Source: an uncultured Eubacteriales bacterium (GTDB lineage: Bacteria > Bacillota > Clostridia > Oscillospirales > CAG-382). Taken from it: 41,293 nucleotides of DNA. The stretch covers positions 1 to 41,293 of the forward strand of contig URVJ01000019.1 in assembly GCA_900551295.1 (NCBI GenBank), written 5' to 3'. The notes below the pieces were generated by a model. That model made no database searches. It was given only the letters and a program-made list of their open reading frames with translations, and was not told where the DNA came from. The translations under genes were made by a program, and so were the position numbers. Every line of letters begins with the position of its first letter. Position 1 is the first letter of the stretch. Positions 31,301-38,336 of the stretch are shown here, in pieces.

Positions 31301-32562
31301 TCAAGCCTGACACAAAGTATTTCTACAAGACCTCTATCATTTATGATGATACAGAAGACTTCAAATATCCCTTTAAGGGCGTGTCCGTACTTTCCGTTTA
31401 TCTTCCTTTCCAGGACGGTCTGTTCGACGGCTCAAAGCCTGCTTTCAATAAAAAGAACTGCGACCTCTACCTCGGCGGCGGCACGCAGGGACAGTTCCTC
31501 GGAAAAACTCAGACTTTGATCGGTGTCGCTACCATTATGAATGAGAATTACTATTCCAATATTGCCAGAAAAAATAACAGCACATCGTACTCAGACGGAT
31601 CGAAAACCGCATCAAGCCTTGAGGCACTCGGCGAAATTACAGGAAAGACCTATAATACCGAGTATTTCTATGAGAGAGCACAGAGCTGGACCGGAACATA
31701 TGACAGGCTCTTTAAATCCGGTGCGGTTCTTTCAGTACTTACCGCGTTCGATGCAGCGCATTTCGGTGTAACCGGTTCTACTTGGGATTCAAATAACAGC
31801 CCCGCCGCAGGTCTTACTTATAACCTGACAGAATATGTTATCAAGGAAATGTGGCCTGTAACCCTTAACGCCGACGGCGCAGCAGGCGACACCGAAACCG
31901 TTTACCTTGCAAAAGACGAGGTGATCACACTTCCGACAACTACCTCCTACACCAAGGAAGGATTTGTATTCGGCGGCTGGACGGTTGACGGCGCAAAGGC
32001 AACAACCGTGACCGCAACACAATTCAAGCAGAATGTAAACATTACCGCTGTATGGAATCCCGCATATGATGCGCCTGTTTCTTATGCTAATGAAACGACT
32101 ATCAGAACAAAGAATCCCGCAGGTCTGCGTTTCATCGCAAGCGTTGCTGATGAGGTTGCAAAAGATGACAGTGTTGAATACGGATTTATCGTAACCCGCA
32201 AGGTACTTCTTGATGCTGCAAAGATTGCCGAAGCAGACTTTACACATAACAGCGCTGTAAAGAAAACTTCAGGAATATCGCATGATAAGACAACACATCT
32301 TACTTTCAGGAACGCCGATAACAAAACGTTCTTTGCTGCCGCACTCGTTGGAATTAAAGCCGCAAACTACAAGGACACTCTTCTTGTAAGACCTTACCTT
32401 AAGTCTGCTGACGGCATTTATTACTACGGTTTGCCTATGTCGGCAAGCATTTATGACGTTGCAAAGACCGTGAGCGAATCCGCTGAATTTGCTTCATATA
32501 CCGATGAACAGAAAGCGGTTGTAAATGCAATACTTAACGGAAGTGAACTTCCGACAGCATAA
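28363..32562 (+). CDS. Large secreted protein with InlB-like (Listeria-Bacteroides) repeats
   Basis: The 1399-residue product has a classic signal peptide (MKKFLSLALCLAMLFSCFAYA, probable cleavage after AYA near 22) and an Ala/Glu-rich linker. It has three InlB B-type repeats (PF09479): ITFDANG to LYAKW near 270-345, VTFDANG to LYAIFG near 540-605, and VTLNADG to ITAVW near 1165-1230. Between them lie beta-rich regions with three FExF/NDF-like starts, probably carbohydrate-binding-like sandwiches (about 60-265, 350-535, 610-815, 925-1160). The C-terminal 160 residues (SYANETTIRTKNPAGLRF onward) form a conserved end domain seen on other Clostridia surface proteins. No catalytic domain or sortase motif is recognised. 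Role: cell-surface or matrix protein, perhaps binding glycans. TAGGAG precedes ATG 28363; monocistronic. Confidence 0.85.
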   Translation: MKKFLSLALCLAMLFSCFAYAAPATEYAESADEAAESALPEETAAAELTAELPDGVEATDPDYGTLIVCENFESYGVDSYLLNGSATTQYPVPQWINSEFFGDFGSRIYLNESTGFGSSAVAQVLSDGSNRYLKVYNGTTTGSAVTLLRFQNVNSPDGWATNQQLTAKGTYTVVADFKIPEDGGEAVTTFRNRIFYNANTKDITKQADVASEYTAGEWYTNTVQLTLDGTTVQNITSFGVQSNSTCADTNASGVLQSAVCIDNIKIYYKLYPTITFDANGIDATVPEAATAKSFDLTSLKAEPADSDAYFFLGWSETKDGETIYDTAYAPTEDKTLYAKWLPLYDENYGELLLFNDFQSQTVGKTVSNTFTYNKTSVNPTFGADTGGSTRVIAEMNGSKMVKVGAPATNNYRFAMMTLNFNKDAALADEYLSSAGDTYNVVADYYVPSEVNPVFSRLYATIQAGNTSHGGNVQTDFNTSTDVNKLLTRRAQVTLKDGEWYAKSYFLSNASVDVTADNCANMTYYIDNIRIYRYHGFTVTFDANGESATVPASVAVGNGNDLILKSYAPSNYSAERTFKGWSLTPDGEVLSGSLKITSDITLYAIFGDTQPQPHPGYSVTFNNSGAFSKYFNNPNSSNDGASPRGEVTASYVNENGGFERFTFKSVSGAANSYVGDPKMEAKNFATPLYTKNIKGISVKYRFSKIPDDIKERSVPMSFFLKVNDPAAYRADGTLAYPDITQGTYVYSAELKFADNEWHTAYIDLAGKNDYRVKNVTYKWSDFDRMQNFRFDILNWAYDGLVMDVAGIDFVLSDDVTLDVNKAVLTSANGADAADYRNGVLNVTYESDPGYTADEFYAAAITDAANVFSGTDNVEKIANTDGSVTYRMYAVKSLIGQTVYVKSALKEEVGSITGSLGTAVEYKAATFDDGENIIPNGDFSNKFYNIWSLSEGTTSIENGSLKAVIGKKGNQWRALNTSNIMFKPDTKYFYKTSIIYDDTEDFKYPFKGVSVLSVYLPFQDGLFDGSKPAFNKKNCDLYLGGGTQGQFLGKTQTLIGVATIMNENYYSNIARKNNSTSYSDGSKTASSLEALGEITGKTYNTEYFYERAQSWTGTYDRLFKSGAVLSVLTAFDAAHFGVTGSTWDSNNSPAAGLTYNLTEYVIKEMWPVTLNADGAAGDTETVYLAKDEVITLPTTTSYTKEGFVFGGWTVDGAKATTVTATQFKQNVNITAVWNPAYDAPVSYANETTIRTKNPAGLRFIASVADEVAKDDSVEYGFIVTRKVLLDAAKIAEADFTHNSAVKKTSGISHDKTTHLTFRNADNKTFFAAALVGIKAANYKDTLLVRPYLKSADGIYYYGLPMSASIYDVAKTVSESAEFASYTDEQKAVVNAILNGSELPTA

Positions 32563-32582
32563 CAGTTGCGTTTATTGCAGAT

Positions 32583-32610
32583 GTGCCGCCCGAAAGGGCG
32601 GCACTTTTTA
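32583..32610 (+). terminator. Terminator of the secreted protein gene
   Basis: GTGCCGCCC (32583-32591), loop GAAA, GGGCGGCAC (32596-32604), then TTTTT. Confidence 0.95.
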
Positions 32611-32645
32611 TGTATAAGGCGCTATCTTTAAAAATATATGTTGTA

Positions 32646-32674
32646 TTGGAACAAAATTCATGATAAAATATAAC
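32646..32674 (+). promoter_or_regulatory. Promoter of deoD
   Basis: TTGGAA (32646-32651), 17-bp spacer, TATAAC (32669-32674). Confidence 0.6.
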
Positions 32675-32705
32675 TGTAAGTTAAATATAAGGGAGGAAGA
32701 TACAA

Positions 32706-33431
32706 ATGCCCCGGAAAAATTACCCGACACCGCATATAAATGCATCACCCGATGACTTTGCAAAGACGGTTCTTATGCCGGGTGATCCGAAACGTTCGCG
32801 TTTTATTGCAGAAAACTTTCTTAGCGGCGCAAAACTTGTAAATGACGTAAGAGGCGCCTGCGGTTATACGGGATTTTATAAGGGAAAGAGTGTTTCTGTA
32901 ATGGCGAGCGGTATGGGTATGCCGTCCATGGGCATTTACAGCTATGAACTGTTCAATTTTTTCGGAGTTGATAATATAATCCGTGTCGGTACGGCGGGAG
33001 CGATAAATAAAGCCGTTCACGTGCGTGATATAGTGCTTGCAATGGGAGCGTGTACGAATTCAAACTATTGCTCACAGTTTGAACTGAACGGTAGCTTTGC
33101 GCCGATTGCGGATTTTAAGATTTTGTTAAAGGCAGCTGAGATATGCGCAAATAAAAATTTTGCATTTCATGTCGGAAATGTTATAACGAGCGATACTTTC
33201 TATTCGGCGCAAACCGATATGAACAAAAAATGGGCGGATATGGGCGTGCTTGCGGTTGAAATGGAAACGGCAGCGCTGTACATAAATGCCGCACGGGCAA
33301 AAAAGCGTGCGCTTGCATTGTTTACGGTCTCTGACAGCCTTGTAACGGGTGAGCAGACGACCGCTGATGAGCGCCAAAGCTCTTTTACCGATATGATCGA
33401 ACTTGCTCTTGAAACTGCGGTAAGTGAATAA
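32706..33431 (+). CDS. deoD: Purine-nucleoside phosphorylase, DeoD type
   Basis: This 241-residue protein has the size of hexameric DeoD phosphorylases. It splits purine (deoxy)nucleosides with phosphate into base and (deoxy)ribose-1-phosphate, for salvage. Key blocks are NASPDDFAKTVLMPGDPKR (phosphate site), ASGMGMPSMGIY, RVGTAGAI, AVEMETAALY (ribose site) and VSDSL with the catalytic Asp. Six or so extra N-terminal residues are unremarkable. GGGAGG at 32691-32696 sets ATG 32706. It is flanked by terminators on both sides, so it is a single-gene unit. Confidence 0.93.
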   Translation: MPRKNYPTPHINASPDDFAKTVLMPGDPKRSRFIAENFLSGAKLVNDVRGACGYTGFYKGKSVSVMASGMGMPSMGIYSYELFNFFGVDNIIRVGTAGAINKAVHVRDIVLAMGACTNSNYCSQFELNGSFAPIADFKILLKAAEICANKNFAFHVGNVITSDTFYSAQTDMNKKWADMGVLAVEMETAALYINAARAKKRALALFTVSDSLVTGEQTTADERQSSFTDMIELALETAVSE

Positions 33432-33438
33432 AGATAAA

Positions 33439-33464
33439 ACCGGGATTGATTTCCCGGTCTTTTT
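33439..33464 (+). terminator. Terminator of deoD
   Basis: ACCGGGA (33439-33445) pairs with TCCCGGT (33452-33458), followed by CTTTTT. Confidence 0.88.
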
Positions 33465-33519
33465 GTTATTAAGAAGTGACAATAACGGCGAAACAAATGA
33501 AATTGAGCAGCCGATTTGT

Positions 33520-34437
33520 TTATTTGTTGATGATTTTTTGCCCGTCAAATATGATAACACCGAAACCGTTTCCGGTTTTGCCTCCGTTTTTCAGCCACTG
33601 TATGAAATTCCGCTGAAGTGAGGTGTTGTCCGGCAATGAATCAATCTCGCTTTGATTGTAGTCTTTTTCGAAAACACGCCATGCATTGGAAAACCCCTCC
33701 GATTCATCTTTTCCGATTATGTCAAAATCGTTATAAAAATCGGTAATGTTACGGCTGCATTTAAACAAATCCTTTGTGTCGGGGTATAGCAGCCATGAAT
33801 GACAGCATATCACAAGGGGCTTGTTATTAAGCTTGTCCGAGAAGAAATTATAAGCTCTTCGATAAGAATCGTATGCACTTTCATGCGTCAGAGGAGAACC
33901 TGACGGAATGTGGGCAAATACAACAAAGTCGCCTCTGTTTATATGAATGCCGCCGTGATGATAACCGTTATCGAAAGGGAACTCCGACATTTCAAATTCG
34001 AGTCTGCCTAAACCGAAAGTGCGCATGGAAAAAATTCCGCAGTACCAGCCGCTTGTAAAAGTTCCCCAAACGTTCTTTACTGTTTTGCACTCATTGAGTT
34101 TGACTTTCAGATCATACATTGTGTTGCGGTAAATTTCATCGGGAATGTTTGATGCGCGGTATGAAGCCAGCAGTTGTTCGGAGCATATTAATAAGAGCAA
34201 GAATTTCAAAGTATATTTGTGAATTCCGCTTTGCGTGGCTATATCTTTGATTGTTTCGGAAATGAAAGCTGATTTTTCGATTTTAACTTCCCTTAAATAC
34301 TTGTCAGCAAGCTCATAAAATGCTTGTTTAAATTCCGAATTCTCGATTGTGTCAAATGCGTTTATAAAAGTATCTTTTGCCTCGGCAGGGTAGTCATAAA
34401 AGTCCATAAAGCCGATTATAAATTTTTTCGTTTCCAT
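33520..34437 (-). CDS. NAT_N/GNAT_C-type acyltransferase-like protein
   Basis: The 305-residue cytoplasmic protein resembles the two-domain family built of an N-terminal helical N-acyltransferase-like part and a C-terminal GNAT-like fold (DUF5596). The clues are FAHIPSGSPLTHESAYDSYRRA, where HIPSGSPLT is a family hallmark, ICCHSWLLYP and the C-terminal FGVIIFDG. Such proteins are widespread in Clostridia with no assigned substrate; the name is based on fold prediction. ATG 34437 follows AAGGAAG; a GTG two codons upstream is less likely. It has its own promoter and is not in an operon. I cannot say what it acylates, or whether it does. Confidence 0.7.
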   Translation of the reverse strand: METKKFIIGFMDFYDYPAEAKDTFINAFDTIENSEFKQAFYELADKYLREVKIEKSAFISETIKDIATQSGIHKYTLKFLLLLICSEQLLASYRASNIPDEIYRNTMYDLKVKLNECKTVKNVWGTFTSGWYCGIFSMRTFGLGRLEFEMSEFPFDNGYHHGGIHINRGDFVVFAHIPSGSPLTHESAYDSYRRAYNFFSDKLNNKPLVICCHSWLLYPDTKDLFKCSRNITDFYNDFDIIGKDESEGFSNAWRVFEKDYNQSEIDSLPDNTSLQRNFIQWLKNGGKTGNGFGVIIFDGQKIINK

Positions 34438-34462
34438 AAGCACTTCCTTGGCTTTTTTGTTT

Positions 34463-34491
34463 ATATTATCATATAAATCGTTTTATGTCAA
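34463..34491 (-). promoter_or_regulatory. Promoter of the acyltransferase-like gene
   Basis: Minus strand: TTGACA (plus 34486-34491), 17-bp spacer, TAATAT (plus 34463-34468). Its -35 abuts the T run of the tRNA terminator. Confidence 0.8.
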
Positions 34492-34521
34492 TAAAAAAAC
34501 CGCCCAAATCAATGGACGGCT
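34492..34521 (-). terminator. Terminator of tRNA-Arg
   Basis: CCGCCC (34500-34505) pairs with GGACGG (34514-34519), with extra weak outer pairs. On the minus strand a run of seven T follows. Confidence 0.8.
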
Positions 34522-34547
34522 TTGATTGCCGGTTATATTGCCGGCTG

Positions 34548-34624
34548 TGGCGCGCTGCAAGGGACTCGAACCCCTGACCTTTTGGTTCGTAGCCAAACAC
34601 TCTATCCAGCTGAGCTAGCAGCGC
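34548..34624 (-). tRNA. tRNA-Arg(ACG)
   Basis: The 77-nt minus-strand gene folds as a full cloverleaf. The acceptor stem is GCGCTGC with GCAGCGC, the D arm has TAGCTCAGCTGG, and the anticodon loop CTACGAA sits between TTTGG and CCAAA and reads ACG. The T arm has GGTTCGAGTCC, and a CCA end is encoded (plus 34548-34550). After A34-to-I editing it would read CGU, CGC and CGA. It is preceded by a consensus promoter and followed by a terminator. I see no integrated element at its 3' end. Confidence 0.95.
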
Positions 34625-34650
34625 ATTGCCTGTCTTTCGACAGCTTTTAT

Positions 34651-34679
34651 ATTATATATCATTTGCCTGTATTTGTCAA
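34651..34679 (-). promoter_or_regulatory. Consensus promoter of tRNA-Arg
   Basis: Minus strand: TTGACA (plus 34674-34679), 17-bp spacer, TATAAT (plus 34651-34656). A small hairpin, CTGTC/GACAG (34631-34644), lies between it and the tRNA. Confidence 0.9.
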
Positions 34680-34780
34680 GACCTTTTAGAAAAAAAGTGT
34701 GCAAATCTTAAAAATACATTGCACGGCTGGAATGCAAAAACATCTGTGCCCTTAATAATTCTTAATTGATGCTTTATGTG

Positions 34781-34809
34781 TTGCCAAAAAACGTAAAATA
34801 TATTATAAT
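34781..34809 (+). promoter_or_regulatory. Promoter of the two-component system
   Basis: TTGCCA (34781-34786), 17-bp spacer, TATAAT (34804-34809). Confidence 0.8.
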
Positions 34810-34860
34810 GTACCTTGAAAGGACAGATAATGTTTTACGATAAAGGAGGCTTATACCGCA

Positions 34861-35526
34861 TTGAAAAGAATACTTGTTGTTGATGATGAGGCGGATATAC
34901 GCGACGCAGTTGAGTTTTTGCTTAAAGGCGAGGGATATGAGGTCGTCAAGGCTGCCGACGGAAAGAGTGCGTCTGACATAGTAAAAAGCGGAGAAAAATT
35001 CGATTGCGTTATACTTGATATTGTAATGCCTTTTATGTCCGGCGTCGAGTGCGCAAAGCAAATACGCACATTCAGCAACTGCCCGATACTGTTCCTGACA
35101 GCAAAAAGCTCGGATAACGACAAAACAGAAGCTTATGAAGCGGGCGGAGACGATTATCTATCAAAGCCTTTTTCAAGCGTTGAACTGTTACTGAGAATAA
35201 GGTCGCTCTTAAAGCGTTCGGGCAACGGTGATGATACACAGTTTTCCGTAAATACATCCGACCGCAGCGTTACAAAAAACGGCAAAGTCATTCCGCTTAC
35301 CGACAAGGAATATGAGCTGCTTGAATTTTTGCGTTCTCATAAAGGCACGGTATTTTCAAACAGCATGATATATGAGGCGGTTTGGAGAGAAAAATATCTC
35401 CCGTCCTCCGCAAATACAGTCATGGTTCATATTCTGAATCTCAGAAAAAAGCTTGAGGACGATTTCACAAAGCCGAAATATATCCAGACGGTCTGGGGTA
35501 AGGGGTACAGCTATGCAGGCTCGTGA
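34861..35526 (+). CDS. OmpR/PhoB-family response regulator (VanR-like)
   Basis: This 221-residue DNA-binding response regulator has a receiver domain with the acidic pair D8-D9, phospho-acceptor D53 in VILDIVMP, the switch Thr in LFLTAKS and Lys in LSKPF. The C-terminal winged helix has PLTDKEYELLEFL and the recognition region SANTVMVHILNLRKKL, then WGKGYSY. The start is TTG 34861; AAAGGAGG (34842-34849) lies 11 bases upstream, somewhat far, but no better start exists. It overlaps the kinase gene by 14 bp. VanR-like pairs respond to envelope signals, but the stimulus and targets here are unknown. Confidence 0.92.
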   Translation: MKRILVVDDEADIRDAVEFLLKGEGYEVVKAADGKSASDIVKSGEKFDCVILDIVMPFMSGVECAKQIRTFSNCPILFLTAKSSDNDKTEAYEAGGDDYLSKPFSSVELLLRIRSLLKRSGNGDDTQFSVNTSDRSVTKNGKVIPLTDKEYELLEFLRSHKGTVFSNSMIYEAVWREKYLPSSANTVMVHILNLRKKLEDDFTKPKYIQTVWGKGYSYAGS

Positions 35527-36814
35527 GCATAAATCCGGTTCTCTGGCGCTTAGATTTGCAGTATGCGTGATTGCATCATTTACCGTCGGGTTGTGCGCGT
35601 TTTTCTTTATACGTCTTGCAGGAAAGGCTCTCATAGATAACCTTTATATGTCGGATTCAAGGCGGCTTGCGAGACAAAGTGCGTATTTTGCGCAGTACGG
35701 TGAATATGTTTCAAAAAATAATATATCTTCTTCGGATACCGATCTTACAAAAAAGTGGTGTCAGAGAAAAAAATATGTGACCGTAAGCGTAAGTAAAGAT
35801 ATAAGTCCTCTTGTGGGTGCCGAAAACCAGATTTCGGGACACAGCCGTCTGTGGAGAATTCCGTATTCGGGCACAGTCCGGTTTGCCGACGGAGATTATA
35901 CCGTATATCTTTACGATTTTACGGAAAAGCGCCTCCACAGCAGAATTGTTGCCGCTGCTGCCGTTATAGGATTTCTTGCAGCCGGCACGCTTATAATGCA
36001 CACGTTCATTAAAATGCTGATGCGTATAAAACGCATAAACGAAGAAATTGAGCTTATAAATGCAGGCGAGCTGAACAGAAACATTGACGAAAAAGGCAAT
36101 GATGAAATATCAAGTCTTGCGAAGAGCACCGAAAATATGAGAAAATCCATTATCAGCCACTATGAGAATGAGCAGAAGGCATATCGCTCAAATACAGAGC
36201 TTGTTACGGCGATTTCACACGATATAAGAACACCGCTTACATCGCTGCTGCTTTATGCGGACGCTCTTGCCGACGGAAAAGTTACGGATGCCGAACTTAT
36301 AAAGAAATACGCCGAAATATGCCGCGATAAAGCGAAGCAGTTAAAATCGCTGACGGATACAATGTTCAGATATTTTCTGCTGTTCAGCAAGACAGACGCC
36401 GATTTTGACGTTGATGAATACAATGCGTCAGAACTTATCATGCAGCTTGTCGGAGAACAAAGTTTTGCATTGTCTGAACTCGGATTTAAGATAAATACCG
36501 TTGTAATGCAGGACGAATGTGTTATAATGACCGACGCTGCGGTTTTAAAGAGAGTATTTGACAATATTTTTTCAAATATTAAAAAATACGCCGATATCTC
36601 AAAGCCTGTTTCCGTAAGTTTAAGCCTTGACGATAAGACACTCCGTATTTCCGTTATCAACTACATATCCAAACGCAAGGACGAACGTCTCAGCACCAAT
36701 ATAGGACTTAAAAGCTGTGAGCGTATAATGTCGCTTGTGGGAGGAAAGTTTGAATATTGGAAGAATAATTTTGTCTTTGAAACGCTTATAACCGTTCCGA
36801 GAGCACACAGATAG
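35513..36814 (+). CDS. Membrane sensor histidine kinase (VanS-like)
   Basis: This 433-residue partner of the upstream regulator has a transmembrane helix near 15-37 and a second near 143-165 flanking an extracellular sensor of about 105 residues. A HAMP domain follows, then the HisKA phosphorylation site H236 in AISHDIRTPLTS and an HATPase_c domain with N box DNIFSNIKKYAD. The remaining ATP-lid motifs are weak: the usual DxGxG is not obvious, and the GLGL box is reduced to NIGLKSCERI. This is seen in some VanS-like Clostridia kinases. I chose ATG 35513, inside the end of the regulator gene after AAGGGG, which suggests coupled translation. Confidence 0.9.
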   Translation: MQAREHKSGSLALRFAVCVIASFTVGLCAFFFIRLAGKALIDNLYMSDSRRLARQSAYFAQYGEYVSKNNISSSDTDLTKKWCQRKKYVTVSVSKDISPLVGAENQISGHSRLWRIPYSGTVRFADGDYTVYLYDFTEKRLHSRIVAAAAVIGFLAAGTLIMHTFIKMLMRIKRINEEIELINAGELNRNIDEKGNDEISSLAKSTENMRKSIISHYENEQKAYRSNTELVTAISHDIRTPLTSLLLYADALADGKVTDAELIKKYAEICRDKAKQLKSLTDTMFRYFLLFSKTDADFDVDEYNASELIMQLVGEQSFALSELGFKINTVVMQDECVIMTDAAVLKRVFDNIFSNIKKYADISKPVSVSLSLDDKTLRISVINYISKRKDERLSTNIGLKSCERIMSLVGGKFEYWKNNFVFETLITVPRAHR

Positions 36815-36835
36815 TTTTGTGCGGAATATAAAAAT

Positions 36836-36857
36836 CCGGCGTTGTAAAAAACGCCGG
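36836..36857. terminator. Bidirectional terminator between the kinase and UDG genes
   Basis: CCGGCGTT (36836-36843) pairs with AACGCCGG (36850-36857). On the minus side an ATTTTTAT follows; on the plus side a weaker TAAATTTTG follows. It separates two convergent genes. Confidence 0.8.
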
Positions 36858-36878
36858 TAAATTTTGTAATATTGCTTT

Positions 36879-37457
36879 TCAGCTCTGCGATGCCGAATCA
36901 AGCTCGTCGAGCTTTCTTTTTATCTCTATAAAGTCTGCCATCATATCGTCGCGTTTTCTCGGATCGCGCAAGAGTGCCGCAGGGTGATACACGGCGCACA
37001 TAAGCCATTCGCCTTTTTTGAACCACTTTCCGTGTTCGGCTGTTATCTTGAAATCGGGTTTTATAATTTTCATTGCCGAAATTCTGCCTAAGCATACAAT
37101 GACTTTCGGACGTATAAGCGAAAGCTGTCTGCGAAGAAAATCAATGCACTGTTCTTCTTCTTCGGGTTTTGGATCGCGGTTTTTGGGCGGACGGCATTTA
37201 AGAATGTTGGCTATGTATGCGTCCTCGCGTTTAAGTCCCACGGCATCGAGATATTTGTCAAGCAGTCTGCCGCTTGCACCCACAAAGGGCTTGCCCTGAA
37301 GATCCTCGTTTTCACCGGGAGCTTCGCCTATAAACATAAGCTCTGCATTTTGATTGCCGCTGCCGAAAACGGTATTTGTTTTTGTATCGCCGAGAGGACA
37401 TTTGCGGCAGGCGTCACATTCGGCGTAGAGTGTTTCCCACTCGTTTTGGTTGTTCAT
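36879..37457 (-). CDS. Uracil-DNA glycosylase, family 4 (iron-sulfur)
   Basis: This 192-residue DNA repair enzyme excises uracil from DNA. Family 4 hallmarks are GEAPGENEDLQGKPFVGASG (active site and cluster region), CDACRKCPL near 14-22 with two cluster Cys, CRPPKNRDP with the third, and the C-terminal HPAALLR. The fourth cluster ligand is probably the Cys of WLMCAVYHP. Length is typical. GGGAG precedes ATG 37457. It is monocistronic, with its own promoter and convergent terminator. Confidence 0.92.
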   Translation of the reverse strand: MNNQNEWETLYAECDACRKCPLGDTKTNTVFGSGNQNAELMFIGEAPGENEDLQGKPFVGASGRLLDKYLDAVGLKREDAYIANILKCRPPKNRDPKPEEEEQCIDFLRRQLSLIRPKVIVCLGRISAMKIIKPDFKITAEHGKWFKKGEWLMCAVYHPAALLRDPRKRDDMMADFIEIKRKLDELDSASQS

Positions 37458-37487
37458 ATTTGTTTTCTCCCAAAAGTCTTTTTGTTA

Positions 37488-37516
37488 ATTATACACGTTT
37501 TCGGCTTTGTTTGCAA
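37488..37516 (-). promoter_or_regulatory. Promoter of the UDG gene
   Basis: Minus strand: TTGCAA (37511-37516), 17-bp spacer, TATAAT (plus 37488-37493). Confidence 0.8.
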
Positions 37517-37532
37517 CAGTAAATTATAATTT

Positions 37533-37560
37533 CTAAAAATGTGCCGAGATTATTTCGGCA
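37533..37560 (-). terminator. Terminator embedded in the end of the MecA-like gene
   Basis: TGCCGA (37542-37547) pairs with TCGGCA (37555-37560). On the minus strand CATTTTTAG follows, where TAG is the stop codon. The last ten codons therefore double as the terminator. Confidence 0.7.
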
Positions 37561-38102
37561 GCGTTGTCCTTGCAAATGCACTCGGTATGCTCACAAAGCT
37601 TTGCGGCGGTAAGCTCATCTGTAAAGCAGACGCGGGCGTATTCGTGAATATAGTCAGGCAAGTCCTTGACTGTGTTATTTTGATATATACACAGTATGTA
37701 ATGCCTGCCGTCGTAAAACAAATCGCTTTTCGGAAAATACTTGTCATTTCTGAACCTGTGTAAAAGCAAGATCATGTCTTCAAGGCTTTCAAAAACGGCG
37801 GTATGTAAACGGTTACAGCCCGGAGCGCGGTTAAGAACGCGTTTTGAGTAGTATTCTTTCTTTTTATATGATAAAAACAATTCGCCGCCGCCGTATCTTG
37901 ACGGAAAGAATTGTACGAGTATGGAATCAGGTTTTGATATTATGCCGTTTTTTTCATGCAGTTTTATGAGTATTGCGGATAAAACATTTTTTGATGACTC
38001 ATAATCGCTTGTAAAGCTTTTGCTGTTTGTTCCGAAACTTGCAAGATCGCTTTCAGAAAGTATGATTTTATAGTTTTCGCTGTTGATTTCTATAATTTCC
38101 AT
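37533..38102 (-). CDS. MecA-like ClpC adaptor protein
   Basis: The 189-residue protein has the outline of MecA (negative regulator of competence, PF05389). It begins MEIIEINSENYKIILSESDL, the typical first strand-helix, followed by a variable middle and a C-terminal ferredoxin-like domain (ESLEDMILLLHRF, LYYDGRHYILCIY-like block). MecA delivers substrates to ClpC for degradation. Similarity is to the fold pattern rather than to exact motifs, so the substrate is unknown. I chose ATG 38102 after GGGAG; the frame extends upstream to 38174 but that part covers the promoter. It is divergent from topoisomerase III. Confidence 0.7.
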   Translation of the reverse strand: MEIIEINSENYKIILSESDLASFGTNSKSFTSDYESSKNVLSAILIKLHEKNGIISKPDSILVQFFPSRYGGGELFLSYKKKEYYSKRVLNRAPGCNRLHTAVFESLEDMILLLHRFRNDKYFPKSDLFYDGRHYILCIYQNNTVKDLPDYIHEYARVCFTDELTAAKLCEHTECICKDNAAEIISAHF

Positions 38103-38145
38103 AAGTAAATGTCTCCCGTTGAAAAATAAGCGGATTGCTATGTAT

Positions 38146-38174
38146 ATAATATCAGAAAAAGTTCCTTTTGTCAT
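38146..38174 (-). promoter_or_regulatory. Possible promoter of the MecA-like gene
   Basis: Minus strand: ATGACA (plus 38169-38174), 17-bp spacer, TATTAT (plus 38146-38151). Confidence 0.6.
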
Positions 38175-38245
38175 TGCAAAATATATGGAAACCCAACCGC
38201 TGCGTGGTTAAAGCGCGTTTTGTACAAGTTATTTTGAACGATTGC

Positions 38246-38274
38246 TTTACAAATCGACGCGTTTCTGTTATAAT
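38246..38274 (+). promoter_or_regulatory. Promoter of topB
   Basis: TTTACA (38246-38251), 17-bp spacer, TATAAT (38269-38274). Confidence 0.8.
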
Positions 38275-38336
38275 ATATACGTGTTGCGTGCAAAGGTTTG
38301 CGTTCGCATTTGAAAAACGTTTCAAAAGAGGAAAAC

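Noticed and set aside
34548..34624. tRNA-Arg as an integration site
   Set aside because: No integrase, no duplicated tRNA 3' end, and normal genes with their own promoters lie on both sides.
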